From the NCBI GenBank assembly GCA_023415375.1, contig JAEZKW010000378.1, positions 1 to 8,451 on the forward strand: a stretch of 8,451 nucleotides of DNA. The letters are read 5' to 3'. How positions within the stretch are numbered: position 1 is the stretch's first letter; each line of letters starts with the position of its first letter. A model generated the notes under the pieces. That model did no database searches. It was not told where the DNA came from and worked only from the letters and a program-made list of their open reading frames with translations. Position numbers and translations under genes: made by a program. Shown here one piece after another: positions 1-6,903 of the stretch. This stretch comes from Bacillota bacterium (lineage in GTDB: Bacteria > Bacillota > UBA4882 > UBA8346).

Positions 1-16
1 CCGGGATAAGAATTGA

Positions 17-44
17 TTGACATGAAAAAACTCTATGATATAAT
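17..44 (+). promoter_or_regulatory. sigma-A type promoter of rpmE
   Basis: A perfect -35 hexamer TTGACA (17-22) and a perfect -10 hexamer TATAAT (39-44) are separated by 16 bases. Transcription should start near 51, giving a leader of about 33 nt before the TTG start of rpmE. A 6-bp inverted repeat (AACTCT at 29-34, AGAGTT at 48-53) brackets the -10 box and could be an operator, but it is too short to call one. Confidence 0.85.
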
Positions 45-71
45 ATAAGAGTTATTATGCAGAAGGTATGT

Positions 72-77
72 GAGGTG
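72..77 (+). promoter_or_regulatory. ribosome binding site that fixes the rpmE start
   Basis: GAGGTG at 72-77 lies 6 bases before TTG at 84. The upstream in-frame ATG at 57 has no such site and sits only a few bases after the predicted transcription start, so the TTG is preferred. Confidence 0.75.
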
Positions 78-83
78 ACTGTT

Positions 84-284
84 TTGAAAGAAGGAATTCA
101 TCCCCAGTATCATAAGGCGAGAATTACATGCTCTTGTGGTGAATCATTTGAGGCCGGTTCAACCCAAAAGGAAATCCGGGTGGAAATTTGCTCCAAGTGT
201 CATCCGTTTTTTACCGGTAAACAGCGCATTGCGGATAGCGGTGGACAAGTGGAGAAGTTCAAGAAACGTTTGGAGAAAAAATAA
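84..284 (+). CDS. rpmE: 50S ribosomal protein L31 (zinc-binding type)
   Basis: This is a small protein of the large ribosomal subunit, located at the central protuberance and contributing to the intersubunit bridge. From the TTG start it has 66 residues, beginning (M)KEGIHPQYH, which matches the usual L31 N-terminus and the family length of about 65-70. The cysteines of the zinc-containing form are visible: CSC near residues 16-18 and CSKC near 37-40, followed by the typical HPFFTGKQ segment. A longer reading from ATG 57 would add nine residues (MQKVCEVTV) not seen in the family. It has its own promoter upstream and a hairpin terminator just after the stop, so it is probably transcribed alone. 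The cysteine-containing (C+) form is the one normally used when zinc is sufficient. Identity is secure; only the start is a choice. Confidence 0.95.
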   Translation: MKEGIHPQYHKARITCSCGESFEAGSTQKEIRVEICSKCHPFFTGKQRIADSGGQVEKFKKRLEKK

Positions 285-291
285 GTTGGAC

Positions 292-317
292 AAACAGAGC
301 TTCGAGCTCTGTTTTCT
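292..317 (+). terminator. intrinsic terminator after rpmE
   Basis: A 9-bp perfect stem (292-300 with 306-314, ACAGAGC pairing with GCTCTGT at its core) closes a TTCGA loop and runs into a T-rich stretch ending near 317. It lies 7 bases after the rpmE stop and separates rpmE from the following operon. Confidence 0.75.
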
Positions 318-429
318 CTATATGGGATAAAATTCGTCATATGGTATTCGCTGGGCGATCTCGCAGCAGCATTATTTGACTTTGGGTCTTAGTGCCTACG
401 GTTAGGATAAAAATTAGGAAGGTGACTGA

Positions 430-1389
430 ATGAAAAAGCAGCCCGATTTCCAATATGGAGGGCAGGCCGTAATCGAGGGTGTTATGATGAGGGGCCGCGA
501 TTACTTGGCTGTTGCAGTTCGTAAAAGTAATGGCGAAATCGTGATCAAAAAGGACCCGGTGGGTACGATTACTAAAAAGCATTCTTGGTTGAAGTGGCCG
601 TTCATTCGCGGAGTCGTATCCCTTTGTGAATCTTTTGGAGTCGGAATGAGGGCTTTAATGTTCTCTGCTGATCAATTCATGGAGGGCGAAGGCGAGGGGG
701 AAGAAGAAACCAAATTATCCTCCTGGGAAACTACTTTGATGGTGCTGGTCGCCATCGTCATGTCCGTTTTGTTGTTTGTAGTGCTGCCATTGCTAGGCCG
801 GATGTTGGTCAACCATATTTTTCCCAAACATGATTATTTCTGGGGGAACCTGGTTGAGAGCGTTTTACGGATGCTTATTTTGGTGGCTTATATAGCCGGG
901 GTGTCCGTGATGAAAGATATTCGCCGCGTTTTTGCCTATCATGGGGCTGAGCATAAAGTAATTAATACTTTTGAAGCCAAAGAAGACTTGACGGTTGAGA
1001 ATGCCAGGAAACATACGACATTTCATCCGCGCTGCGGAACCAGCTTTCTATTGTTTGTGGTGATTGTCAGCGCCATCTTTTTCTCCTTCTTAAAATATGA
1101 TACGATATGGATGCGTTTTGTAACCCGGATATTATTATTACCGGTCGTAGCCGGTGTTTCTTATGAAATTATTAAATTTACCGGTAAACACCAAAATTTC
1201 TTTTTATGGCGTTGGTTAAGCCAGCCGGGTTTTTGGTTGCAAAAAATGACCACCCGGGAACCGGATGATCAGCAGTTGGAAGTGGCTATCAATTCGTTAG
1301 TGGCTGTGCTCTGTGAAGAAGCACCAGTCATTGTAGGTGGTAAAGTTTATGCTGCTGAGAAAATTGAAGTCGAGGCGGCAACCAGCTAA
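430..1389 (+). CDS. yqhQ: DUF1385 membrane protein, YqhQ-like
   Basis: This 319-residue integral membrane protein belongs to the DUF1385 family (YqhQ, sometimes described as a predicted metal-dependent enzyme). Its biochemical role is not established. Family hallmarks seen are the N-terminal YGGQAVIEGVMMRG (9-22), AYHGAEHK (169-176), HPRCGTSF (199-206) and the C-terminal TTREPDD (274-280). The His/Glu/Cys of the middle two motifs are plausible metal ligands, which is inference. Hydrophobic segments lie at about 102-122, 144-161, 204-221 and 231-250. An acidic stretch (84-93, Glu/Gly-rich) precedes the first. The start is supported by AGGAAGGTGA at 416-425. The stop is 38 bases before prfA, with no terminator between, so it is probably cotranscribed. 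The rpmE/DUF1385/prfA/prmC arrangement is familiar from Bacillota. Family assignment is secure; function is unknown. Confidence 0.9.
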   Translation: MKKQPDFQYGGQAVIEGVMMRGRDYLAVAVRKSNGEIVIKKDPVGTITKKHSWLKWPFIRGVVSLCESFGVGMRALMFSADQFMEGEGEGEEETKLSSWETTLMVLVAIVMSVLLFVVLPLLGRMLVNHIFPKHDYFWGNLVESVLRMLILVAYIAGVSVMKDIRRVFAYHGAEHKVINTFEAKEDLTVENARKHTTFHPRCGTSFLLFVVIVSAIFFSFLKYDTIWMRFVTRILLLPVVAGVSYEIIKFTGKHQNFFLWRWLSQPGFWLQKMTTREPDDQQLEVAINSLVAVLCEEAPVIVGGKVYAAEKIEVEAATS

Positions 1390-1427
1390 TAGCCGATATC
1401 TGATAGCAATAATATTATGGAGATATT

Positions 1428-2498
1428 ATGTTAGATAAGTTAGCATCCATTGAAGAAAAGTATCGCGAATTAACAGAGCAGTTAAGTGATCCTGTGGTCA
1501 TTGCCGATCCTCCTTTGTTTCAGAAGTTGGCAAAGGCCAGTGCGTCCATAAGCGAACTGGCGGCTACCTATCAGGAATACAAAAGAGTGCATGAGGATTT
1601 AATGACTGCGGCTGAAATGATGAAGGAAGAAACCGGCGCTACGGCCGACCTTTTGTTTCAGGAAATGAAACAGTTAGAAGCCGAGGAAGCTAGACTGCTG
1701 GAACGGATCAAAATTTTACTGCTTCCCAAAGATCCCAACGATGACAAGAATGTCATTGTGGAAATCCGGGCCGGTACCGGTGGTGAAGAAGCGGCTTTGT
1801 TTGCTGCTGACTTGTTCCGGATGTATACCCGTTATGGGGAATCAAAAGGCTGGCGTATTGAGATTTTAAGTTCCAGTGAAGCCGACCGGGGCGGTTTTAA
1901 AGAAATTATTTTTACGGTTGAGGGAAACCGAGTGTACAGCCGGATGAAATATGAAAGCGGCGTTCATAGGGTTCAAAGAGTTCCGGAGACGGAAGCAAAC
2001 GGTAGAATTCATACTTCCGCTGCAACAGTCGCAGTTTTGATTCAGGCTGAAGAGGTTGATGTGGATATTAATCCGAACGACCTTAGAATTGATGTCTTCC
2101 GGGCCGGCGGTCATGGCGGTCAGTGCGTCAATACCACTGACTCAGCTGTCCGGATTACTCATCTACCCAGTGGACTCGTTGTGATTTGCCAGGATGAAAA
2201 ATCCCAGTTGAAAAATAAAGAGAAAGCGATGAAGGTATTACGGGCCCGCCTTTATGAGAAACTTAGCAGTGAACAGCATGAAGAAATGGCCCAGGCCCGT
2301 AGGGATATGGTCGGCTCGGGGGATCGCAGTGAGCGGATACGTACTTATAATTTTCCCCAGAACCGTTTGACGGATCATCGCATAAACTTGACAGTATATC
2401 ATTTAGATTCAAACATTGAAGGAAATCTGGATGAGGTTATCGAGCCGCTGATTACTGCAGCTCAAGCCGAGCGGTTGAAAAATGTCGACCAACAATAA
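1428..2498 (+). CDS. prfA: peptide chain release factor 1 (RF1)
   Basis: This cytoplasmic factor recognises UAA and UAG stop codons and triggers hydrolysis of peptidyl-tRNA in the ribosome. Its 356 residues match the usual RF1 length. The N-terminal helical/coiled-coil domain covers about 1-100. The codon-recognition PxT motif is PET at 186-188, inside GVHRVQRVPETEANGRIHTS, and marks RF1 rather than RF2 (which carries SPF). The catalytic GGQ is at 230-232 in GGHGGQCVNTTDSAVRITHLP. A Cys follows GGQ where His or Ser is more common, a tolerated-looking variation. The start is the ATG preceded by GGAG at 1419-1422. The gene overlaps prmC by 17 bases, and PrmC modifies the GGQ glutamine of this protein, so the pair is functionally and translationally linked. 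Confidence 0.97.
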   Translation: MLDKLASIEEKYRELTEQLSDPVVIADPPLFQKLAKASASISELAATYQEYKRVHEDLMTAAEMMKEETGATADLLFQEMKQLEAEEARLLERIKILLLPKDPNDDKNVIVEIRAGTGGEEAALFAADLFRMYTRYGESKGWRIEILSSSEADRGGFKEIIFTVEGNRVYSRMKYESGVHRVQRVPETEANGRIHTSAATVAVLIQAEEVDVDINPNDLRIDVFRAGGHGGQCVNTTDSAVRITHLPSGLVVICQDEKSQLKNKEKAMKVLRARLYEKLSSEQHEEMAQARRDMVGSGDRSERIRTYNFPQNRLTDHRINLTVYHLDSNIEGNLDEVIEPLITAAQAERLKNVDQQ

Positions 2499-3369
2499 CC
2501 TGACCATTGGGGAAATTATTTCAAAAACAGCCCCTTTTTTCGCTGAAAAAGGAATTCCCGGTCCCCGCCTGGAAGCGGATTTGTTGCTGGCTCATGTATT
2601 GGATCTGCCGCGGGTTCAACTTTATTCCCAGTGGGATCGTCCGCTTGAGCCCGGTGAGATCCAAAAATACCGGGAAATTATCGTTAAAAGAGTTGGGGGC
2701 CAGCCGCTAGCCTACCTGACTGGCAAAAAATCTTTTTTAAGTTGGGACCTTAGGGTAACTCCTGATGTACTCATTCCGCGTCCGGAGACTGAGATTTTGG
2801 TGGAAGCTGCTTGCGATTTATTTAAAGAACGCCAGGTTCCGATCCGCGGTATTGATGTAGGTACCGGAAGCGGTGCCATTGTAATTGCGCTCGCTAAATT
2901 GCTCACCCAAAGTGACTGGTTTGCAGTGGACATTTCGGAAAAAGCTCTGAAGATCGCTTCAGAGAACGCCCAAACCCTGGGAGTTGATTCCCGGATCACA
3001 TTTTTAAACGGTGATTTGTTAGAACCTTTCATAAAGGATGGTTCGTCAGAAACCAAGTTTGACTTGATTGTTTCCAATCCTCCCTATATTCCATCCGAAG
3101 ACATCGCCAAATTACAAATCGAAGTGCGTCAAGAACCGCGATTAGCCTTAGATGGCGGTATCGATGGGCTGGATTTCTACAGGCGATTGTTTCCTCAAGT
3201 TAAAGAAATTTTATCGGATAACGGTGCCCTTATTTTAGAACACGGCGATCTACAGCGGAGTTTCGTGGAAGCTATCGCCAAAGACAACGGTTTCAACAGC
3301 CATTCATTGAACGATTTGGCCGGGAGAGAACGGGTCCTGATTTGTCGGCCCGGAGAAGTCAATGCATGA
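2482..3369 (+). CDS. prmC: release factor glutamine N5-methyltransferase
   Basis: This SAM-dependent enzyme methylates the glutamine of the GGQ motif in RF1 and RF2, raising termination efficiency. The 295-residue length is typical. An N-terminal helical substrate-binding domain covers about 1-80. The IPRPETE motif is at 98-104, the SAM-binding glycine loop DVGTGSG at 125-131, and the catalytic NPPY at 199-202 within FDLIVSNPPYIP. The RQEPRLALDGGIDGLDFYR segment (about 216-234) is also diagnostic. The ATG at 2482 lies inside the end of prfA and has only a weak purine-rich site upstream, so translation probably depends on coupling with prfA. Its last 8 bases overlap hypA. In many Bacillota the next gene is a Sua5/YwlC-type protein; here it is the hydrogenase maturation set instead. 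Confidence 0.96.
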   Translation: MSTNNNLTIGEIISKTAPFFAEKGIPGPRLEADLLLAHVLDLPRVQLYSQWDRPLEPGEIQKYREIIVKRVGGQPLAYLTGKKSFLSWDLRVTPDVLIPRPETEILVEAACDLFKERQVPIRGIDVGTGSGAIVIALAKLLTQSDWFAVDISEKALKIASENAQTLGVDSRITFLNGDLLEPFIKDGSSETKFDLIVSNPPYIPSEDIAKLQIEVRQEPRLALDGGIDGLDFYRRLFPQVKEILSDNGALILEHGDLQRSFVEAIAKDNGFNSHSLNDLAGRERVLICRPGEVNA

Positions 3370-3709
3370 GCTGGCATTAACTGAGAAAATATTTAAAATT
3401 GTATTGGACGAGGCTCATTCCCATCAGGCGAAGCAGGTTACTAAAGTTACCATCGCAATCGGTGAACTGTCGGGAATGGTTCCGGGTTCAGTAGAGACCT
3501 ACTTTCAGCTTCTTGCCAAAGGTACGATTGCTGAGACAGCTTGTTTAGAATTCAACCGGGTTTCGGCCCGTTTATTTTGTATACATTGTCAGAAAGAGTT
3601 TACTAAAAATGCCGCGGATTTTAACTGTCAAGACTGCGGCAATTTAGCCCGTTTAACAGAAATCGGACAGGAATGTTTGGTAGAAAGTATTGAGGTGGAT
3701 AATGAATGA
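3362..3709 (+). CDS. hypA: hydrogenase/urease nickel incorporation protein HypA
   Basis: This small cytoplasmic nickel metallochaperone works with HypB to deliver Ni(II) to the large subunit of [NiFe]-hydrogenase. The 115 residues begin MHE, and the N-terminal amine, His2 and Glu3 region is the known nickel site of the family. The structural zinc site is visible as CxxC-x12-CxxC (C73, C76, C89, C92). Additional cysteines are C61 and C105. The start is supported by GGAG at 3352-3355, six bases upstream, and by the conserved MHELAL beginning. The gene starts inside the end of prmC (8-base overlap) and ends in an ATGA overlap with hypB, so coupled translation is likely in both directions. HypA can also serve urease in some organisms; the hyp neighbours point to hydrogenase. 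Confidence 0.95.
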   Translation: MHELALTEKIFKIVLDEAHSHQAKQVTKVTIAIGELSGMVPGSVETYFQLLAKGTIAETACLEFNRVSARLFCIHCQKEFTKNAADFNCQDCGNLARLTEIGQECLVESIEVDNE

Positions 3710-4359
3710 AAATAGAAATTGAACAAGATTTATTTGAAAATGAAGCAAAGTTGGCGGCAGCCAACGCCGAATTGATGAAAAAACGGGGTCTGTTGGCTCT
3801 TAATTTGATGGGAACTCCGGGGGCTGGTAAAACTAGCATCATCAAAAGCACCGCCCGTTTATTAAAAGTTCCCATGGCGGTTATCGAAGGAGATCCGGCT
3901 TCCAGTATTGATACGGATTTATTAAAAGCAGCCGGAATTCCGGCATATCAAATCAACACCGAAGGGGTTTGCCATTTAGACGCATCAATGGTCGCCGATG
4001 CTCTCAATAAATTCGAGATTGCACCACGAACCTTACTGTTTATTGAAAATGTGGGGAATTTAATCTGTACTGCCAGTTATCCTTTGGGTGAAACCATTCG
4101 GGTTGTGGTGGTAGGGGCCAGCGAAGGCGATGATAAACCCTTCAAATATCCGGATATATTCCAAACTGCCAATGTGGTCATTTTAAATAAGACTGATTTG
4201 CAATCAGCGGTCAACTTTAACCTCAAACGGTTCTATGAAGGAATAAATAGCCTGAGACCTAAACTTCCGGTGTTTGAAATCTCATGCAAGACAGGAAACG
4301 GACTTGAGGCTTGGGTCAATTGGCTGGCAGTTCAGGTCGCATCATACTGGGCCGGGTGA
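3706..4359 (+). CDS. hypB: hydrogenase nickel incorporation GTPase HypB
   Basis: This GTPase drives nickel insertion into [NiFe]-hydrogenase, in partnership with HypA. Its 217 residues form essentially only the G domain. The P-loop is GTPGAGKTS (36-44), the EGDPASSIDTD region (61-71) is the switch-I area, NKTD (161-164) gives guanine specificity, and SCKTG (193-197) is the last G motif. The metal site at the dimer interface is intact: Cys89-His90 and Cys121, the 32-residue spacing expected for archaeal/clostridial HypB. There is no N-terminal CxxCGC or poly-His stretch, so the high-affinity nickel-storage site found in some proteobacterial HypBs is absent. The ATGA overlap with hypA plus GAGGTGG at 3692-3698 supports this start. 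hypF follows 5 bases after the stop. Confidence 0.95.
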   Translation: MKIEIEQDLFENEAKLAAANAELMKKRGLLALNLMGTPGAGKTSIIKSTARLLKVPMAVIEGDPASSIDTDLLKAAGIPAYQINTEGVCHLDASMVADALNKFEIAPRTLLFIENVGNLICTASYPLGETIRVVVVGASEGDDKPFKYPDIFQTANVVILNKTDLQSAVNFNLKRFYEGINSLRPKLPVFEISCKTGNGLEAWVNWLAVQVASYWAG

Positions 4360-4360
4360 G
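4354..4360 (+). promoter_or_regulatory. ribosome binding site choosing the hypF start
   Basis: GGGTGAG at 4354-4360 overlaps the hypB stop and lies 4 bases before ATG 4365. An upstream in-frame TTG at 4311 has no such site and would add 18 residues not found in the family. Confidence 0.6.
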
Positions 4361-4364
4361 AAAT

Positions 4365-6659
4365 ATGGAACGGCGGCATTTAGATATTAGCGGATTGGTA
4401 CAAGGGGTTGGTTTCCGACCCTTTTTGTATAACCTGGCAACCGGGGAAGGGCTTACCGGATGGGTTCGAAATAATTTTGGAGGGGTAGAACTTGAAATTC
4501 AAGGGGAGAGCTCCAGGGTTATCTCGTTTTTGGACAATCTATCTCCAAAAGCGCCTCCCGCGGCAGTGATTGACTCGGTTATAGTCACTGAGATTCCATC
4601 GGTGCCTGAAACGGAGTTTGTGATTTTAAATAGTGAATTTGGTGCGGTAAGCGGTTCGCCATTGCCGGATCAAGGAATTTGTCAGGAGTGCTTAGAAGAA
4701 CTATCTCGCCGGGATGATCGCCGTTATCGTTATTCTTTAAATAGTTGTACGGTTTGCGGGCCCCGTTTTACTATAATGGATGGTCTACCCTTTGACCGCC
4801 AAAGGACTTCGATGGCAAAGTTCAAATTATGTCCAAAGTGTCAGGCTGAATATTTTTCCCCAGCTAACCGGCGCTTTCATGGACAAACCATTGCTTGCCC
4901 GGATTGTGGTCCAGGGCTTTGGTTTACCAATCCCCAGGGGGAGATGGTCCCCGGAGATCCGCTGCTTCAAGCGGGTCAGCTCTTGCAAAATGGCGGCATT
5001 GTCGGGATCAAGGGTGTAGGCGGATATCATTTGGCTTGTTCGGCTTTAAACGAGCAAGTTGTAGTGCGGCTCCGAAAAATCAAAGGCCGGGACAACCGGG
5101 CTTTTGCAGTCATGTTTCGCGATTTGGAAGCAATAAAACCAGAATGTGACTTTTCTCCTGAAGAAGCTGAGGCATTAACATCACCGGCCCGGCCGATTCT
5201 TTTATTAAAACAGAAAAAAACGGGAAATATCGCTGGTTCGGTTAATCCGGGCCTCAGGGAACTCGGCGTCTTTTTGCCCTACACCGGCATTCATTTGGGA
5301 ATATTTAACGAGGCGCCTCATGGCAGCAAGCTATCCGCCTTGGTCATGACCAGCGGTAATCGCTCGGGAGAGCCTCTTACAATCGATGATTCGTCGGCTT
5401 TTCAAGAACTAGCTTCGATGGTCGACGGCTTTCTAGTTCATAATCGGCCAATTTTGTGGCGCTGTGATGATTCAGTACTCCGTTTTGAACAAGGGAAACT
5501 ACTTGGTATTCGTCGTTCAAGAGGATACGCACCGTCACCGGTAAAAGTGGGTCATTCTTTGGTTCCGCTCCTTGCCTGCGGGGCTCAACAAAAGAATGTT
5601 TTTGCCCTTACCAAGGGGGAACAAGTTTTTTTAAGCCCTCACCAGGGCGATTTGGATCAATTGGCAACATTTATCTGTTATCAGGAAACCATTCTTCGCT
5701 TTCAGCGTTTATTAAAATGTAAACCGGAATGGGCGATCCATGATCTTCACCCGGATTACAATTCAACGTTGTTTGCCCGAAATTCATCATTGAAAACCAT
5801 CGCTGTCCAACATCATCTGGCTCATTTAGCCAGTGTTATCGCAGCCTGTCAAATCAAGGGACCCGTCATTGGGGTCGCTTTTGATGGTTCCGGATATGGC
5901 ACTGACGGGAAAGTGTGGGGCGGTGAATTTATCAGCGGCGAGGGTACTTGTTGGAGAAGAAACGCTTATTTGAATTATTATCCAATGCCGGGCGGCGAAG
6001 CAGCAATCAAAGAACCTTGGCGGATGGCCGCCGCCTATTTGCAATTACACTGTCCGGAAAAGCTATCGAAATGGCTTACCAAAAAAGAATTTGAATATCA
6101 ATGGTCTGCTTTACAATCAGCGATAAAATTAGGGATAAACACTCCCTATACGTCTTCAGCCGGTCGGCTTTTTGATGGAATTGCCGCGCTCCTAGGCGGC
6201 CCTTTGAAGGTTCGTTATGAAGGCGAGGCTGCTGTTTGGCTGGAGAATGTTGCCGAATACTCTGCGGATGGAATATATCAATATCATATTGAACAGGTGG
6301 AAGAGGGCTTCCGGGTTGATCCGGGCCTTATTGTAGCCCAAGTAATTGATGATTTGGATTTATGTGAACCGGGTGTGATCAGTATGAAATTTCACCGGAC
6401 AATTGCAGAGTTGATTGGTGAGATGGTGAGATTGATTCATGTTCAAACCGGATATAAACAGGTTGTTTTGAGCGGCGGAGTTTTCCAAAATCGTCTGTTG
6501 TTGGATTTGACTTTTAAGATATTACATAATCATGGCTTTAAAGTTTTTTTGCCTGAATTAATCCCGTTAAATGATGGGGGAATAGCCTTGGGGCAAGCTT
6601 ATTTAGGCAATCTAATGATTGAAAGGGGAATTACCGATGTGTTTAGCAGTTCCCGGTGA
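4365..6659 (+). CDS. hypF: carbamoyltransferase HypF
   Basis: HypF uses carbamoyl phosphate and ATP to carbamoylate the C-terminal cysteine of HypE, the first step toward the cyanide ligands of the [NiFe] active site. The 764 residues fit the family. An acylphosphatase-like domain (about 1-90) carries the signature VQGVGFRPF (12-20) and GWVRNNFGG. The zinc-finger part has four CxxC pairs (C106/C109, C128/C131, C156/C159, C178/C181), with YRYSLNSCTVCGPRFTI and the HGQTIACPDCGP segment. A YrdC-like ATP-binding domain runs from about 192 to 380 and includes KGR (240-242) and MTSGNRSGEP. The C-terminal Kae1-like domain has HHLAH (483-487), SAGRLFDG (598-605), SGGVFQN (703-709) and NDGGIALGQ (736-744). 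ATG 4365 gives the natural (M)ERRHLDISGLVQGVGF start. The end overlaps hypC by 23 bases. Confidence 0.96.
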   Translation: MERRHLDISGLVQGVGFRPFLYNLATGEGLTGWVRNNFGGVELEIQGESSRVISFLDNLSPKAPPAAVIDSVIVTEIPSVPETEFVILNSEFGAVSGSPLPDQGICQECLEELSRRDDRRYRYSLNSCTVCGPRFTIMDGLPFDRQRTSMAKFKLCPKCQAEYFSPANRRFHGQTIACPDCGPGLWFTNPQGEMVPGDPLLQAGQLLQNGGIVGIKGVGGYHLACSALNEQVVVRLRKIKGRDNRAFAVMFRDLEAIKPECDFSPEEAEALTSPARPILLLKQKKTGNIAGSVNPGLRELGVFLPYTGIHLGIFNEAPHGSKLSALVMTSGNRSGEPLTIDDSSAFQELASMVDGFLVHNRPILWRCDDSVLRFEQGKLLGIRRSRGYAPSPVKVGHSLVPLLACGAQQKNVFALTKGEQVFLSPHQGDLDQLATFICYQETILRFQRLLKCKPEWAIHDLHPDYNSTLFARNSSLKTIAVQHHLAHLASVIAACQIKGPVIGVAFDGSGYGTDGKVWGGEFISGEGTCWRRNAYLNYYPMPGGEAAIKEPWRMAAAYLQLHCPEKLSKWLTKKEFEYQWSALQSAIKLGINTPYTSSAGRLFDGIAALLGGPLKVRYEGEAAVWLENVAEYSADGIYQYHIEQVEEGFRVDPGLIVAQVIDDLDLCEPGVISMKFHRTIAELIGEMVRLIHVQTGYKQVVLSGGVFQNRLLLDLTFKILHNHGFKVFLPELIPLNDGGIALGQAYLGNLMIERGITDVFSSSR
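6621..6629 (+). promoter_or_regulatory. ribosome binding site choosing the hypC start
   Basis: GAAAGGGGA at 6621-6629 lies 7 bases before ATG 6637, inside the hypF coding region. It supports the MCLAVPG start over the in-frame TTG at 6619. Confidence 0.7.
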
Positions 6660-6903
6660 ATTGATTAAAGTGGAAGGGCATCAAGGTGAAGTTAATTTTT
6701 CGGGAGTTTGCCGTCAGGCTGATCTCAGACTGGTCCCTAATGCGAAGGTAGGCGATTTTGTACTCGTCCATGCAGGCTGTGTCATTCAAATCGTACCGGA
6801 AGATGAGGCCCGGGAAACCCTGGAATTGTTTAACGAAATGATGTCTGCGGAAGAACCAAATGAAGAAGAATCGCTTGGAGCAGAGGAATATGAAGGAAAG
6901 TAA
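6637..6903 (+). CDS. hypC: hydrogenase maturation chaperone HypC
   Basis: This small chaperone binds HypD during assembly of the Fe(CN)2CO unit and then carries it to the hydrogenase large-subunit precursor. The 88 residues start with the defining MCLAVPG. Cys2, exposed after Met removal, is the essential iron/HypD ligand, and His45 in VHAG corresponds to the conserved histidine of the family. The OB-fold-like core covers about 2-70. The tail (70-88) is strongly acidic and probably flexible. Two additional cysteines (C25 and C48, the latter where Phe or Tyr is common) are mildly unusual. The start lies inside the end of hypF with a good Shine-Dalgarno site. The last 14 bases overlap hypD, matching the physical HypC-HypD partnership. 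Confidence 0.94.
   Translation: MCLAVPGELIKVEGHQGEVNFSGVCRQADLRLVPNAKVGDFVLVHAGCVIQIVPEDEARETLELFNEMMSAEEPNEEESLGAEEYEGK
6877..6880 (+). promoter_or_regulatory. ribosome binding site choosing the hypD start
   Basis: GGAG at 6877-6880 is 9 bases before ATG 6890. A second in-frame ATG at 6860 (10 residues longer) has only a GGAAG at 6849-6853 upstream and adds a Lys/Arg/Asn-rich stretch that does not look conserved, so 6890 is preferred, with real uncertainty. Confidence 0.5.

Noticed and set aside
136..330. Second + strand frame overlapping rpmE and its terminator
   Set aside because: It conflicts with the secure L31 frame and runs through the terminator hairpin.
376..408. Promoter for yqhQ using TTGACT (376-381) and TAGGAT (403-408)
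   Set aside because: The spacer of 21 bases is too long, and alternative pairings give weak hexamers; a promoter is expected between 318 and 420 but I cannot place it.
2712..3077. 121-residue reading frame on the - strand within prmC
   Set aside because: It is antisense to a well-conserved gene, has no recognisable motif or supporting signals, and is explained as a shadow frame; the same holds for other - strand frames in this window.
4311..4364. Longer HypF start at TTG 4311
   Set aside because: It would add 18 residues overlapping hypB without a ribosome binding site; ATG 4365 matches the family N-terminus.
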